Assembly: GCA_016783505.1 (NCBI GenBank)
Contig: JADHWK010000041.1
Location: 1 to 19,402 of the forward strand
From: Candidatus Zhuqueibacterota bacterium
GTDB taxonomy: Bacteria > BS750m-G25
Length of the DNA stretch: 19,402 nucleotides
Direction of reading: 5' to 3'
The translations under genes and the position numbers were made by a program. Shown here one piece after another: positions 1 through 6,729 of the stretch; positions within the stretch are counted from its first letter, which is position 1, and each line of letters begins with the position of its first letter. Under the pieces are notes generated by a model. The model saw only the letters and a list, made by a program, of their open reading frames with translations. It made no database searches and was not told the origin of the DNA.

Positions 1-2
1 CC

Positions 3-227
3 ATTGAATATTTCTTACCAATGTCGGGAAAAGTGATTCTGAGGGTATTCAACGTTATGGGACAGGAAGTGGTAACATTAACTGATGGGTTCCGAAAGCC
101 CGGAAGTTATCGGGTGTTCTGGGATGGGAGGAATTCTGGTGGTAATACGGTAGCTTCTGGGGTCTATTTTTACCGCCTGGATGACGGGAATTTTTCCCAG
201 ACTAAAAAGATGCTATTACTGAGATGA
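3..227 (+). CDS. C-terminal fragment of a secreted protein with a FlgD-Ig-like / type-A sorting domain
   Basis: The reading frame is open to the left edge (I-E-Y-F-L-P before the first internal Met at 21), so this is the 3' end of a larger gene. The roughly 74 residues visible follow the FlgD Ig-like / type IX secretion C-terminal pattern: a '[16 protein letters not shown]' strand, a loop ending '[12 protein letters not shown]', then 'ASGVYFYRL' and a short tail ending in basic and hydrophobic residues (KKMLLLR). In FCB-group bacteria such tails mark proteins exported or anchored at the surface. The passenger part lies outside the window, so its function cannot be named. The C-terminal domain of the gene at 10276-11571 has the same layout. 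Confidence 0.85.
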   Translation: MEYFLPMSGKVILRVFNVMGQEVVTLTDGFRKPGSYRVFWDGRNSGGNTVASGVYFYRLDDGNFSQTKKMLLLR

Positions 228-313
228 CTGAAATTAGCATGCAGATGCATAAGTAGGGCTTTTACACTCTTTTTTAAATCGCCATATTTGTTCTGGGAAG
301 TATATTGAGAGAA

Positions 314-324
314 TTTGTTATAAT
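314..324 (+). promoter_or_regulatory. Candidate extended -10 promoter
   Basis: A TGtTATAAT sequence (TG at 316-317, TATAAT at 319-324) fits an extended -10 element. No good -35 is seen at 17 bp. A start site would fall near 331, just before the hairpins at 337-374 and the terminator at 406-438. It could drive a short RNA or a leader for the gene at 608. The call rests on motif only. Confidence 0.4.
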
Positions 325-330
325 ATAGCA

Positions 331-438
331 TCCTTCCTCGGGTGCGTTACTCTTTCTTAACCCGAGACGGGTTAGTGGAGAAAGTAGTTATAAAAAAATG
401 GGAATAAAAAACCAGCATCTTTTCAGTGCTGGTTTTTT
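331..438 (+). ncRNA. Possible small RNA or attenuator leader ending at an intrinsic terminator
   Basis: This stretch has the layout of a short transcript. There is an extended -10 upstream, then ACCCGAG (360-366) that can pair either with CTCGGGT at 337-343 or, through TAACCCG (358-364), with CGGGTTA at 368-374, and then a terminator hairpin with a T6 run at 406-438. The mutually exclusive pairings resemble an attenuator. No known riboswitch class was recognised. It could equally be a plain 3' terminator region of the upstream gene. Confidence 0.25.
406..438 (+). terminator. Intrinsic terminator hairpin (repeat family copy 1)
   Basis: CCAGCA (412-417) pairs with TGCTGG (427-432) across a TCTTTTCAG loop region, with A-run before and T-run after, so it could work in both directions. 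Nearly the same hairpin occurs at 8981-9014 and 9882-9914. It lies after the partial gene ending at 227. An ATG at 398 is in frame with the DUF1611 gene but sits at the edge of this hairpin and is unlikely to be its start. Confidence 0.75.
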
Positions 439-523
439 AAACGGATTGCACATCACACGCGTCGAAACGAATTGTGGTAGTAACCTCATACAAAATTATC
501 GGGAAGGAGTCAAAAAAATTCAT

Positions 524-590
524 AAAATTGGCCATTCAGCCATCTTTTTTCTATTGCTTATTTGGTTATTTTTATTTATCTTTTTTAAAA
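524..590 (+). promoter_or_regulatory. Shared upstream block with TTGCTT-N17-TATCTT promoter (copy 1)
   Basis: TTGCTT at 554-559 and TATCTT at 577-582, 17 bp apart, form a sigma-70-type promoter. The whole block, starting with ATTCATAAAATTG and continuing through CTTTTTTCTATTGCTTATTT, recurs without gaps at about 11924-11990 upstream of the nagZ-amiE fusion. A start near 589 would give the DUF1611 gene only a ~19-nt leader without an obvious ribosome binding site. Confidence 0.55.
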
Positions 591-607
591 TCAACTTTAC
601 ATCAATA

Positions 608-1660
608 ATGGACAAAAGAAGTTTAGGTAATATTGTTATCCTGGCTGAAGGAGCGGTCCGAAAGCGGGATTTTAAAACGGGCATCGGGGTGATTCGCTAT
701 GGCGCCGATCAGGTGGTGGCCATCATTGATAAGGAGACGGCCGGGCGTGATGCCTCTGAGTTCATCGGGTGCGGGAAAGGCATAAAAATCTTTCCCGACC
801 TCAAATCTACTTTTCCTTTAAAACCCCATACGCTTCTTTTGGGCACCTCGCCCATCGGGGGCGGAATTCCATCTGATTGGCTGAAGATCATCGAGAAGGC
901 CCTGAAGGCGGGGATGGGGGTAATCAGCGGCATGCACGAGTTTCTGTCCGAAAATCCCGGATTGGTCAAGTTGGCCCGGGAATATGGGGGGGGCATCTGG
1001 GACGTGCGCAAACCGGTTAAGGACTATCCGGTAGCCAGGGGGGCGGCTAGGGATACGGGTGTCATTCGCATCCTCACGGTGGGCAGCGACTGTTCGTCGG
1101 GCAAGATGACCGCCACTTTCGAGATGGAAAAAGAGATGACGAAAAGGGGGTATCGGGTCAAATCTATTGCCACCGGTCAATCAGGCATAATCATCAAGGG
1201 CAGGGGCATCCCCATCGACCGCATTCCCGGGGATTTCATGGCCGGGGCCATTGAGGAAGCGATTTTAGAAGAAGCCCCCGGTTGCGATTATCTCTTAATC
1301 GAAGGCCAGGGGTCTATCAACCATCCTGGCTATTCGGGGGTGGCCCTGGCCCTGCTCCACGGGGCGATGCCCCAATATCTGGTTTTCTGTCATGTGGTTA
1401 CTCGGGAGGGCATCCGAAAGTATCAGGGCTTTCCCTATCCCCCGTTAAAGGAGTTAATTCAATTGAACGAAGGGATGGCGACCCCGGTGTATCCGGCTCG
1501 CACCATTGCTGTGGCCCTGAACACCTTAGGTCTGAGTGATGCGGATAGTCAGGGGGTTATTCGTCGGATAGAGGAGGAAACGGGACTGCCCACCACCGAC
1601 CCGGTGCGGTGGGGAGCGGGGAAGCTGGTGGATGCCCTCGGGAAGGCTCAAGTAGTCTAA
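608..1660 (+). CDS. dgcN: DUF1611 family protein, probable D-glutamate N-acetyltransferase DgcN
   Basis: This 350-residue product matches the DUF1611 P-loop family. Visible features are an N-terminal Rossmann-like part (NIVILAEGAVRKRDFKTGIG), a conserved 'LLLGTSPIGGGIP' and 'GMHEFL' region, a Walker-A-like GSDCSSGKMT at residues 159-168, and 'LLIEGQGSINHPGYSGV'. Family members called DgcN acetylate D-glutamate and work with DgcA, an enolase-superfamily N-acetyl-D-Glu racemase; the next gene is exactly that type, which supports the assignment. The frame stays open back to an ATG at 398, but that start lies at a terminator hairpin and would add a promoter-derived hydrophobic stretch, so ATG 608 (MDKRSLGNIVI) is preferred although it lacks a clear Shine-Dalgarno. 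Expected to be cytosolic. The family is clear; the exact substrate is inferred. Confidence 0.85.
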   Translation: MDKRSLGNIVILAEGAVRKRDFKTGIGVIRYGADQVVAIIDKETAGRDASEFIGCGKGIKIFPDLKSTFPLKPHTLLLGTSPIGGGIPSDWLKIIEKALKAGMGVISGMHEFLSENPGLVKLAREYGGGIWDVRKPVKDYPVARGAARDTGVIRILTVGSDCSSGKMTATFEMEKEMTKRGYRVKSIATGQSGIIIKGRGIPIDRIPGDFMAGAIEEAILEEAPGCDYLLIEGQGSINHPGYSGVALALLHGAMPQYLVFCHVVTREGIRKYQGFPYPPLKELIQLNEGMATPVYPARTIAVALNTLGLSDADSQGVIRRIEEETGLPTTDPVRWGAGKLVDALGKAQVV

Positions 1661-1700
1661 CCTGTCAATAGTGTTTTTATAATCTTTTAGAAAAGACAGC

Positions 1701-1866
1701 ACACAGATGACGCTGGTTCACACATGTTTTCACGGATTCTTTTTATTTTTGTATCTAGAATAAGATGAAATTAAATGCAATTGTAAATTATCATTATTTT
1801 GGTTTTATGATTTATATTATCAATCTGTGTGAATTCGTCCCGAAGTTTCGGGATGTCATCCGTGTT
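1701..1866. repeat. Long imperfect inverted-repeat element in the gap before the epimerase gene
   Basis: Left arm about 1701-1740 (ACACAGATGAC, then TTCACACA) and right arm about 1821-1866 (CTGTGTGAATTC, then GTCATCCGTGTT) are imperfect inverted copies around an AT-rich centre. A 16-bp palindrome TCCCGAAGTTTCGGGA (1838-1853) sits inside the right arm. The 331-bp gap 1661-1991 shows no coding region. It may be a miniature non-coding repeat element. Confidence 0.4.
1838..1853. repeat. TCCCGA-N4-TCGGGA palindrome (copy 1)
   Basis: TCCCGAAGTTTCGGGA is a perfect palindrome with a short loop. The same outer hexamers recur at 3190-3205 and 17509-17524, always in intergenic DNA, suggesting a dispersed short hairpin family. 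Confidence 0.6.
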
Positions 1867-1920
1867 CTATTTCGATTCGTTAGATATACCTTAGTGGCTG
1901 AACTGCTACAAAATTGTTAT

Positions 1921-1947
1921 CCAGAACCGTCTCTTTAGAGCGGTTCT
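1921..1947. repeat. AGAACCG..CGGTTCT hairpin upstream of the epimerase gene
   Basis: AGAACCG, a bulged T, CTC, a TTTA loop, GAG and CGGTTCT form a 10-bp stem. The reverse complement of the same element lies at 3127-3153, so the two copies bracket the epimerase gene in inverted orientation. Each has the CCAG flank on the outer side relative to the gene. Confidence 0.6.
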
Positions 1948-1991
1948 AAAAATGCTTATGGATCTGGAAGATCTTCTAATTTTAGGATACC

Positions 1992-3023
1992 ATGAAGTTA
2001 ATTTATGAACCCTTGAAGTTGAGGACGCGGGAGACGTTCCGGATCACCCACGGTGCCACCCAGGTGGCCAATAACGTGCTGGTGAGAATTACCCAAGAGG
2101 ATGGTCTCGAGGGAATAGGGGAAGCGGCCCCCCGATGGTATTACGACGAGAGTCAGCGCTCTGTAATTTCTTTTCTTAAAAAATTGGGCGGTGAGCTTAG
2201 CCAGGATCCCTTTGATTTGGAAGTGGTCTCTTCCTTTTTAAACGGCCTTTCAGCAGCAGGTTCTTCGGCCAAGGCGGCGGTGGATGTAGCCCTCCACGAT
2301 CTAATCGGAAAGATACTGGGACTCCCCCTCTATAAATATCTTGGGCTTTCCCCGGAAAAGACTCCTTTGACTTCGTTCACCATCGCTATGCATGCCATCA
2401 CCAAAATGGAGGACCTGGCCCGGGAGGCGGGGGATTTTCCCGTCCTCAAGGTGAAGCTGGGTAGCGGGGATGATAGGGACGTTATCCGTCGCATCCGGGG
2501 GGTCACCGACGCCGTCATCCGGGTGGATGCCAACGAAGCCTGGAAAACCGATGAAGCAATTGAGAAGATCAATCAACTGGCTGAGTTTGACATTGAGTTT
2601 GTGGAGCAGCCCCTTCCTGCCGGGGACCTTGAGGGCTTGAAGGAAGTCAAGGCCAACGTGGATGTCCCCATCTTTGCCGACGAAAGCTGCAAAGTCCCGG
2701 CGGACATTCCGAAGGTGGCCGAGGCTGTGGATGGGGTCAATATCAAGGTGGCCAAGTGCGGGGGTTTAAGGGAGGCACTGAAGATGATCCACACCGCACG
2801 GGCCTGTGGGTTAAAGGTGATGATTGGGTGCATGATCGAATCCTCGGTGGGCATCACTGCCGCCGCCCACCTTTCCCCACTGGCCGACTATGCCGATCTG
2901 GATGGGAACCTTCTTATATCAAACGACCCTTTTGAAGGGGTTAGGGTTGAGAAAGGAAAATTAATCCTGCCCCAAGGGCCGGGTATCGGGGTTGTTAAGA
3001 GAATCCATGCAGTTAAAATGTAG
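1992..3023 (+). CDS. dgcA: Enolase-superfamily dipeptide epimerase / N-acetyl-D-glutamate racemase (DgcA-type)
   Basis: The 343-residue protein has the full muconate-lactonizing-enzyme plan. An N-terminal capping domain (about 1-115) is followed by a barrel with the K-x-K pair K153/K155 (LKVKLG), metal ligands D179 (VDANEAW), E205 (VEQPL) and D230 (FADES), the second catalytic lysine K252 (NIKVAKCGG), and the substrate-loop motifs 'MIGCMIESSVG' and 'DLDGNLL'. Such enzymes epimerise L-Ala-D-Glu from murein peptides (YcjG/YkfB) or racemise N-acetyl-D-Glu (DgcA). The neighbouring DgcN-type gene favours the second and the murein-recycling neighbourhood allows the first; sequence alone does not decide. 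AGGA at 1984-1987 precedes ATG 1992. A strong hairpin abuts the stop codon. Confidence 0.92.
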   Translation: MKLIYEPLKLRTRETFRITHGATQVANNVLVRITQEDGLEGIGEAAPRWYYDESQRSVISFLKKLGGELSQDPFDLEVVSSFLNGLSAAGSSAKAAVDVALHDLIGKILGLPLYKYLGLSPEKTPLTSFTIAMHAITKMEDLAREAGDFPVLKVKLGSGDDRDVIRRIRGVTDAVIRVDANEAWKTDEAIEKINQLAEFDIEFVEQPLPAGDLEGLKEVKANVDVPIFADESCKVPADIPKVAEAVDGVNIKVAKCGGLREALKMIHTARACGLKVMIGCMIESSVGITAAAHLSPLADYADLDGNLLISNDPFEGVRVEKGKLILPQGPGIGVVKRIHAVKM

Positions 3024-3049
3024 CCGCACCCTGAAGGCTCGGGGTGCGG
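3024..3049. terminator. Strong hairpin directly after the epimerase stop codon
   Basis: An 11-bp stem (CCGCACCCTGA / TCGGGGTGCGG, one T-G wobble) with an AGGC tetraloop begins right after the TAG stop. There is no T-run after it, so it is not a classic intrinsic terminator and may instead stabilise the 3' end of the message. Confidence 0.45.
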
Positions 3050-3126
3050 GGATATCATTCAGTCGGGCGTCAGTCGGGAGGGCCTGTTGCAGAACTATCG
3101 CAATTGATAATTTAGGGGTTATGTTT

Positions 3127-3153
3127 GAACCGCTCTAAAGAGCGGTTCTGGTT
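3127..3153. repeat. GAACCGCTC-TAAA-GAGCGGTTC hairpin downstream of the epimerase gene
   Basis: A perfect 9-bp stem with a TAAA loop (3127-3148), followed by TGGTT. It is the inverted partner of the element at 1921-1947. Confidence 0.65.
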
Positions 3154-3181
3154 AACTAGTTGTTAAAGAAAGCTTTAACCA

Positions 3182-3323
3182 GAACCTTATCCCGATGCTT
3201 CGGGATAGGTTCCGCCCCTTGCTGGTTAGGCAAGATCTTCAGACGGAAAATCAAGGATCTCTGGGTTGTGCCACAGACCAGGGAGCCTGACCGGCCCGAC
3301 CAACCGCAGGCATTAAGCCTGCG
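3182..3323. repeat. Cluster of intergenic palindromes
   Basis: Two clear hairpins are seen. At 3182-3212, GAACC(t)TATCCCGA pairs with TCGGGATAGGTTC; its core is the TCCCGA-N4-TCGGGA family. At 3304-3323, CCGCAGGC-ATTAA-GCCTGCGG. A further ACCAC/GTGGT group follows near 3361-3387. The 724-bp gap 3024-3747 has no convincing gene; a 65-codon frame at 3543-3740 resembles nothing known and was left out. Confidence 0.5.
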
Positions 3324-3505
3324 GCTAAAACTACTTGATATTGGTAACCCATCAAAATCAGGGTGGTCAACCACTTGTGGTCCACCAGCGTGAATTTGAA
3401 ATTGCCGTTTCAAGCCCTAAGGAACCCGCTTGCAGAGGAGTGTTATCACATTGAGACAGAAATGAGTTTAGTTGTGTCTGAAGAATTGGTGCGGGGGGGA
3501 GAAAA

Positions 3506-3579
3506 GTAACCGCGAAATTTATTTGCGCGAAAATATCAGCACTTGAAGGGTTTCGCGTTACCCCCATTTTTGCGGTTAC
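3506..3579 (+). promoter_or_regulatory. Possible switching RNA structure upstream of the parvulin gene
   Basis: GTAACCGCGAAA (3506-3517) can pair with TTTCGCGTTAC (3551-3561) or with TTTTTGCGGTTAC (3567-3579), so two stems compete for one arm. The location is the leader region of the gene at 3748. No known regulatory RNA was recognised. Confidence 0.25.
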
Positions 3580-3747
3580 AAGATCCCACAGACTTACAAG
3601 AATTGGTTCATTATTCTTCCTTTGCTAAAGAGCTATTCAAATACTCTCCCATCGTCAACATGCCATTACCATATCTTCTGGACACTATTGGAAATGATTT
3701 TGTCAGAATCAAAAGAATTGGGAGCATAGCTGAGGGGTAACCGAGAG

Positions 3748-5547
3748 ATGGGGAAACAAAGAAAGCAAAACAAAATCTTAATCGTAGTATCCATTGGTAT
3801 CTTTTTTTCAATGGCCGTTTTCTTCCTTGACTGTGGCAAGAGGAAAGAAGTTTCGGAAGTCAATGTGCTTGCCAAGGTGGGGGATCGGATCATCACCGAT
3901 GAGGACTTTCGGATCAGCTACGAGCTCTGGCCGCGCTACTCCTGGGGAACGAAAGGGATGGATGCTAAGTGGGAGCACCTAAATACCCTAATTGAAAAGA
4001 AGTTGGTCGCCTTAGAGGGAATCAGGCGGGGGATTGACCAACAGGAGCCCATCCGGGAAAGGTTGAAATGGTATCAGAAGAAGGCTGCCATTGAACAACT
4101 CTATAAGCGAGAAATCAGTGAGAATGTTGAAATTACTGAGGCGGAAGCGAGGGAGGCCTTTCTCAAATATAATGAAAAAATCAGGGCTCGGCACCTGTTC
4201 GCTGAAACCTTAGATGAGGCCTTAAAGCTACGTGATCGCCTGTTGGCTGGGGAACGCTTTGAGGACGTGGCCGCTGAGATCTTTACAGATCCTACCCTAC
4301 GGGCAAACGGGGGGGACCTGGGGTTTTTCACCTGGGGGGAGATGGACGAGGATTTCGAAAAGGCCGCCTTTTCCCTGATGCCGGGGGAGTTATCGGAGCC
4401 GGTGAAGACCAGATGGGGTTACCACATTATCAAAGTAGAAGAGCGCCACCGCAACGCCATTATCACCGAATACGATTTTTATCAGAAAAAAAACCATATT
4501 GATTTTATCTTGAAAAGGAGAAAAGAAGAAAAATTGTCCCGGAAATACATCAAGGATTTTATGGACGATAAAAAGGTGGTGTTGAAGGGAAAGCCGTTCG
4601 GCTTTCTGGTGCGGACGAGTCGGGAGAAGTTAGGCCCTCCCGAACAACCCATTCCCCCCTACCTGCCCAAGTTGTTGGACCGGGAGATCGGTGAGGTGAA
4701 GGAGGTCATCGAGGACCATCTGGATGAGGTGTTGGTCACCTTTGAAGGAGGGCACTGGACCATTGGCGATTTTTTTGAAAAGCTGCGTCCCGTCCCCCCG
4801 AGCGAACGGCCGTTGCTGTCCAGTTTTACCGGTCTGAAAAATGGTATCGGGGTTATGGTGAGGGATGAATTTCTGGCCAAGGCAGCCTTCAAAAAGGGGC
4901 TTCATCATTCAGATGAAGCTAAAACTGAAGTCCAAAAACAGCAAGAAGATATTCTGTTTGGCCGACTGAAAACCAGCATTTTGGATACGGTCACGGTGAC
5001 TGAAGGGGAAATGCTTTCTTATTTTCAACAAAACAGGGATGATTATGATATTCCTGAGATGGTAAACGTTCGGGAGATTTTTGTTCGGGACAGAAGCACG
5101 GCCGAGGACCTTTTGTCCCGAATTAAAGCGGGGGAGGACATGGCCGCGTTGGCACGGGAGTATACCCTGCGCACCTGGGTCAAAGACAAGGGTGGGGAGT
5201 TCGGCTATTTTCCCCGGGGTCGGCACGGGGAGATCGGTCGCTTGGCATTTTCCCATCAGGCTGGGGACCTGGTAGGCCCCATCGAGATTGCTGGGGGACC
5301 CCCCCACGGGGGCTATTCTATCTTTAAGGTCATCGGGAGAAAAGATAGTCAGGAAAAATCCTTTGAGGAAGTTCGGGATGAGGTGCAAAAGGATAAGTTT
5401 AAGAAGAAGAAAAAAGCCGTGTGGGCGGATTTCGTGGCCTCCCTCAGGGATCGGTATCCGGTTGAAGTGGATGAGGACCTGCTGACCTCCGTTCCGGTGA
5501 CCGACACCCAGGGCCGGCCATCGCCGATGGTGGTCATTCGACGTTAA
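3748..5547 (+). CDS. Peptidyl-prolyl cis-trans isomerase lipoprotein with two parvulin domains
   Basis: The 599-residue protein begins with a basic, then hydrophobic export signal ending at C29 (FFLDCG), which looks like a lipobox although Asp at -1 is atypical. Next come a SurA/PrsA-like helical N-region (VGDRIITDEDF), a first parvulin domain at about 144-236 (IRARHLF, GGDLGFFTWGEM, GELSEPVKTRWGYHIIKVEER), a long linker, and a second at about 438-534 (VNVREIFV, GGEFGYFPRGRHGEIG, YSIFKVIGRK). Proteins of this build assist folding of exported proteins in the periplasm. The second domain departs from consensus around its last strand (IEIAGGPPHGGYS), so one domain may be non-catalytic. The stop codon is two bases from the next start, suggesting co-transcription with the sugar kinase; a direct role in murein recycling is not evident. 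Start at ATG 3748, with GAGGGG at 3732-3737 upstream. Confidence 0.9.
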   Translation: MGKQRKQNKILIVVSIGIFFSMAVFFLDCGKRKEVSEVNVLAKVGDRIITDEDFRISYELWPRYSWGTKGMDAKWEHLNTLIEKKLVALEGIRRGIDQQEPIRERLKWYQKKAAIEQLYKREISENVEITEAEAREAFLKYNEKIRARHLFAETLDEALKLRDRLLAGERFEDVAAEIFTDPTLRANGGDLGFFTWGEMDEDFEKAAFSLMPGELSEPVKTRWGYHIIKVEERHRNAIITEYDFYQKKNHIDFILKRRKEEKLSRKYIKDFMDDKKVVLKGKPFGFLVRTSREKLGPPEQPIPPYLPKLLDREIGEVKEVIEDHLDEVLVTFEGGHWTIGDFFEKLRPVPPSERPLLSSFTGLKNGIGVMVRDEFLAKAAFKKGLHHSDEAKTEVQKQQEDILFGRLKTSILDTVTVTEGEMLSYFQQNRDDYDIPEMVNVREIFVRDRSTAEDLLSRIKAGEDMAALAREYTLRTWVKDKGGEFGYFPRGRHGEIGRLAFSHQAGDLVGPIEIAGGPPHGGYSIFKVIGRKDSQEKSFEEVRDEVQKDKFKKKKKAVWADFVASLRDRYPVEVDEDLLTSVPVTDTQGRPSPMVVIRR

Positions 5548-5549
5548 AA

Positions 5550-6536
5550 GTGATGGTAACCGAATTGATGAATGGTTTTATATTGGGGGTTGATGGGGGT
5601 GGGACCAAAACCGTATGGGCCCTAACCCATTCTACGGGTAGGATTCTCATCCGTAGGGAAGGAAGAAGCGCCAACTTTCAGATCTTAGGGGAGGAAGGGT
5701 TGAGGGATGTCCTCGCCGAAGAGGGGTTCCAGACATTGAGGGAGGCCGGGGTATCCCCTGAAGATGTGGCGGTAGCGTTCTTGGGATTAGCCGGGGTGGG
5801 CAGGGAAAGGGACCGGGTCCAGGTGGCCCAAATGGCGGCCCAGATCGGTTTGGCCCGGGGGGTTTTGGTGGACTCCGACGCCCGGATCGCCCTGGCTGGG
5901 GCTTTCGCCGGGGAGCCGGGCATTATCCTGATAGCGGGCACCGGCTCGATCTGTTATGGGATAAACGAGGAGGGGGAGATGGCCCGCAGCGGGGGCTGGG
6001 GCTATTTGCTGGGGGACGAGGGAAGCGGATACTTCCTGGGCCAACAGGCCTTGATCGCCGCCCTGAAAGATTTTGATGGCCGGGGACAAAAGACCGAACT
6101 ACGACCCGTCCTTGAAGAAAAATTTGGGGTGGAAAATATAAGCCTGATTATCCCGGCTGTGTATTCCGGGAAGATTTCCCGGGAAGCGATTGCCGGCCTG
6201 GCCCCACTTGTCTTTGATACAGCGGATCGGGGGGATGCGGTGGCACGGGAGATCCTGCAGAGGGCGGGTTTGGCGCTGGCCGGGCTAACCAGGGCGGTGG
6301 CGGTCAGACTAGGGTTGACAGGAAAGTTAATCCGCCTGGCCCTCATTGGGGGTCTTTTTAGCCGAAAGAGGTGGTTTATCGGTCCCATCAGGGAGGAACT
6401 AGGCGCCCTTTCCCCTGGGGTCGAGATTGTCAAACCTCAACTTGAACCGGTCCTTGGAGCTGTCCTTCTGGCTCTGCAAGCCTGCCATATTACCCTTACG
6501 AAGGATATCCTGCGTAACCTCTCCAGATCTTCTTGA
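5550..6536 (+). CDS. murK: BadF/BadG-family ATPase, probable N-acetylmuramate/N-acetylglucosamine kinase
   Basis: The 328-residue ASKHA-fold protein shows the phosphate-1 motif GVDGGGTKT (residues 13-21), 'FLGLAGVGRERDR', a 'DSDARIALAGA' segment, the phosphate-2 motif IAGTGS (about 128-133), and 'GGWGYLLGDEGSGYFLG' typical of BadF-type GlcNAc kinases. MurK of Clostridium, in this family, phosphorylates MurNAc and GlcNAc. Here the gene stands just before namZ and murQ, which release MurNAc and consume MurNAc-6-P, so a MurNAc/GlcNAc kinase role fits well; the substrate is inferred. Translation may start at GTG 5550, ATG 5553 or ATG 5568; none has a strong ribosome binding site, and coupling to the gene ending at 5547 is likely. 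Confidence 0.85.
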   Translation: MMVTELMNGFILGVDGGGTKTVWALTHSTGRILIRREGRSANFQILGEEGLRDVLAEEGFQTLREAGVSPEDVAVAFLGLAGVGRERDRVQVAQMAAQIGLARGVLVDSDARIALAGAFAGEPGIILIAGTGSICYGINEEGEMARSGGWGYLLGDEGSGYFLGQQALIAALKDFDGRGQKTELRPVLEEKFGVENISLIIPAVYSGKISREAIAGLAPLVFDTADRGDAVAREILQRAGLALAGLTRAVAVRLGLTGKLIRLALIGGLFSRKRWFIGPIREELGALSPGVEIVKPQLEPVLGAVLLALQACHITLTKDILRNLSRSS

Positions 6537-6729
6537 TAAACCTAAGGTAGTCCCCGATTGAAATTGGGGTTTGGTCCATGTTTAAATTTCCTGAAGTCGA
6601 TTTCTTTGAATTTTATTGGGAATCGGTTTTAACCGATTTTGAAATTAATAGACGCCCTTGCCGGTCGGTGACTCGCTTAGGGGCAGGCCGAATTTATTCG
6701 GTGGTCTTAAAGACATAGGGAGATAAATA
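6537..6729. other. Intergenic leader before namZ with palindromes
   Basis: The gap contains AATCGGTTTTAACCGATT (an 18-nt palindrome in the 6620s-6640s), a CCGAAT-TTA-TTCGG hairpin, and CCCCGATTGAAATTGGGG near 6555. AGGGAGAT just before ATG 6730 is a good ribosome binding site. No promoter consensus stands out, and no known riboswitch was recognised. Confidence 0.4.

Noticed and set aside
398-607. N-terminal extension of the DUF1611 frame, including a hydrophobic segment
   Set aside because: It starts at a terminator hairpin and runs through a promoter-like block that also occurs upstream of another gene; DUF1611 proteins are soluble and begin near residue MDKRSLGN.
3543-3740. 65-codon + strand frame before the parvulin gene
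   Set aside because: No recognisable domain and no ribosome binding site; it overlaps possible RNA structures.
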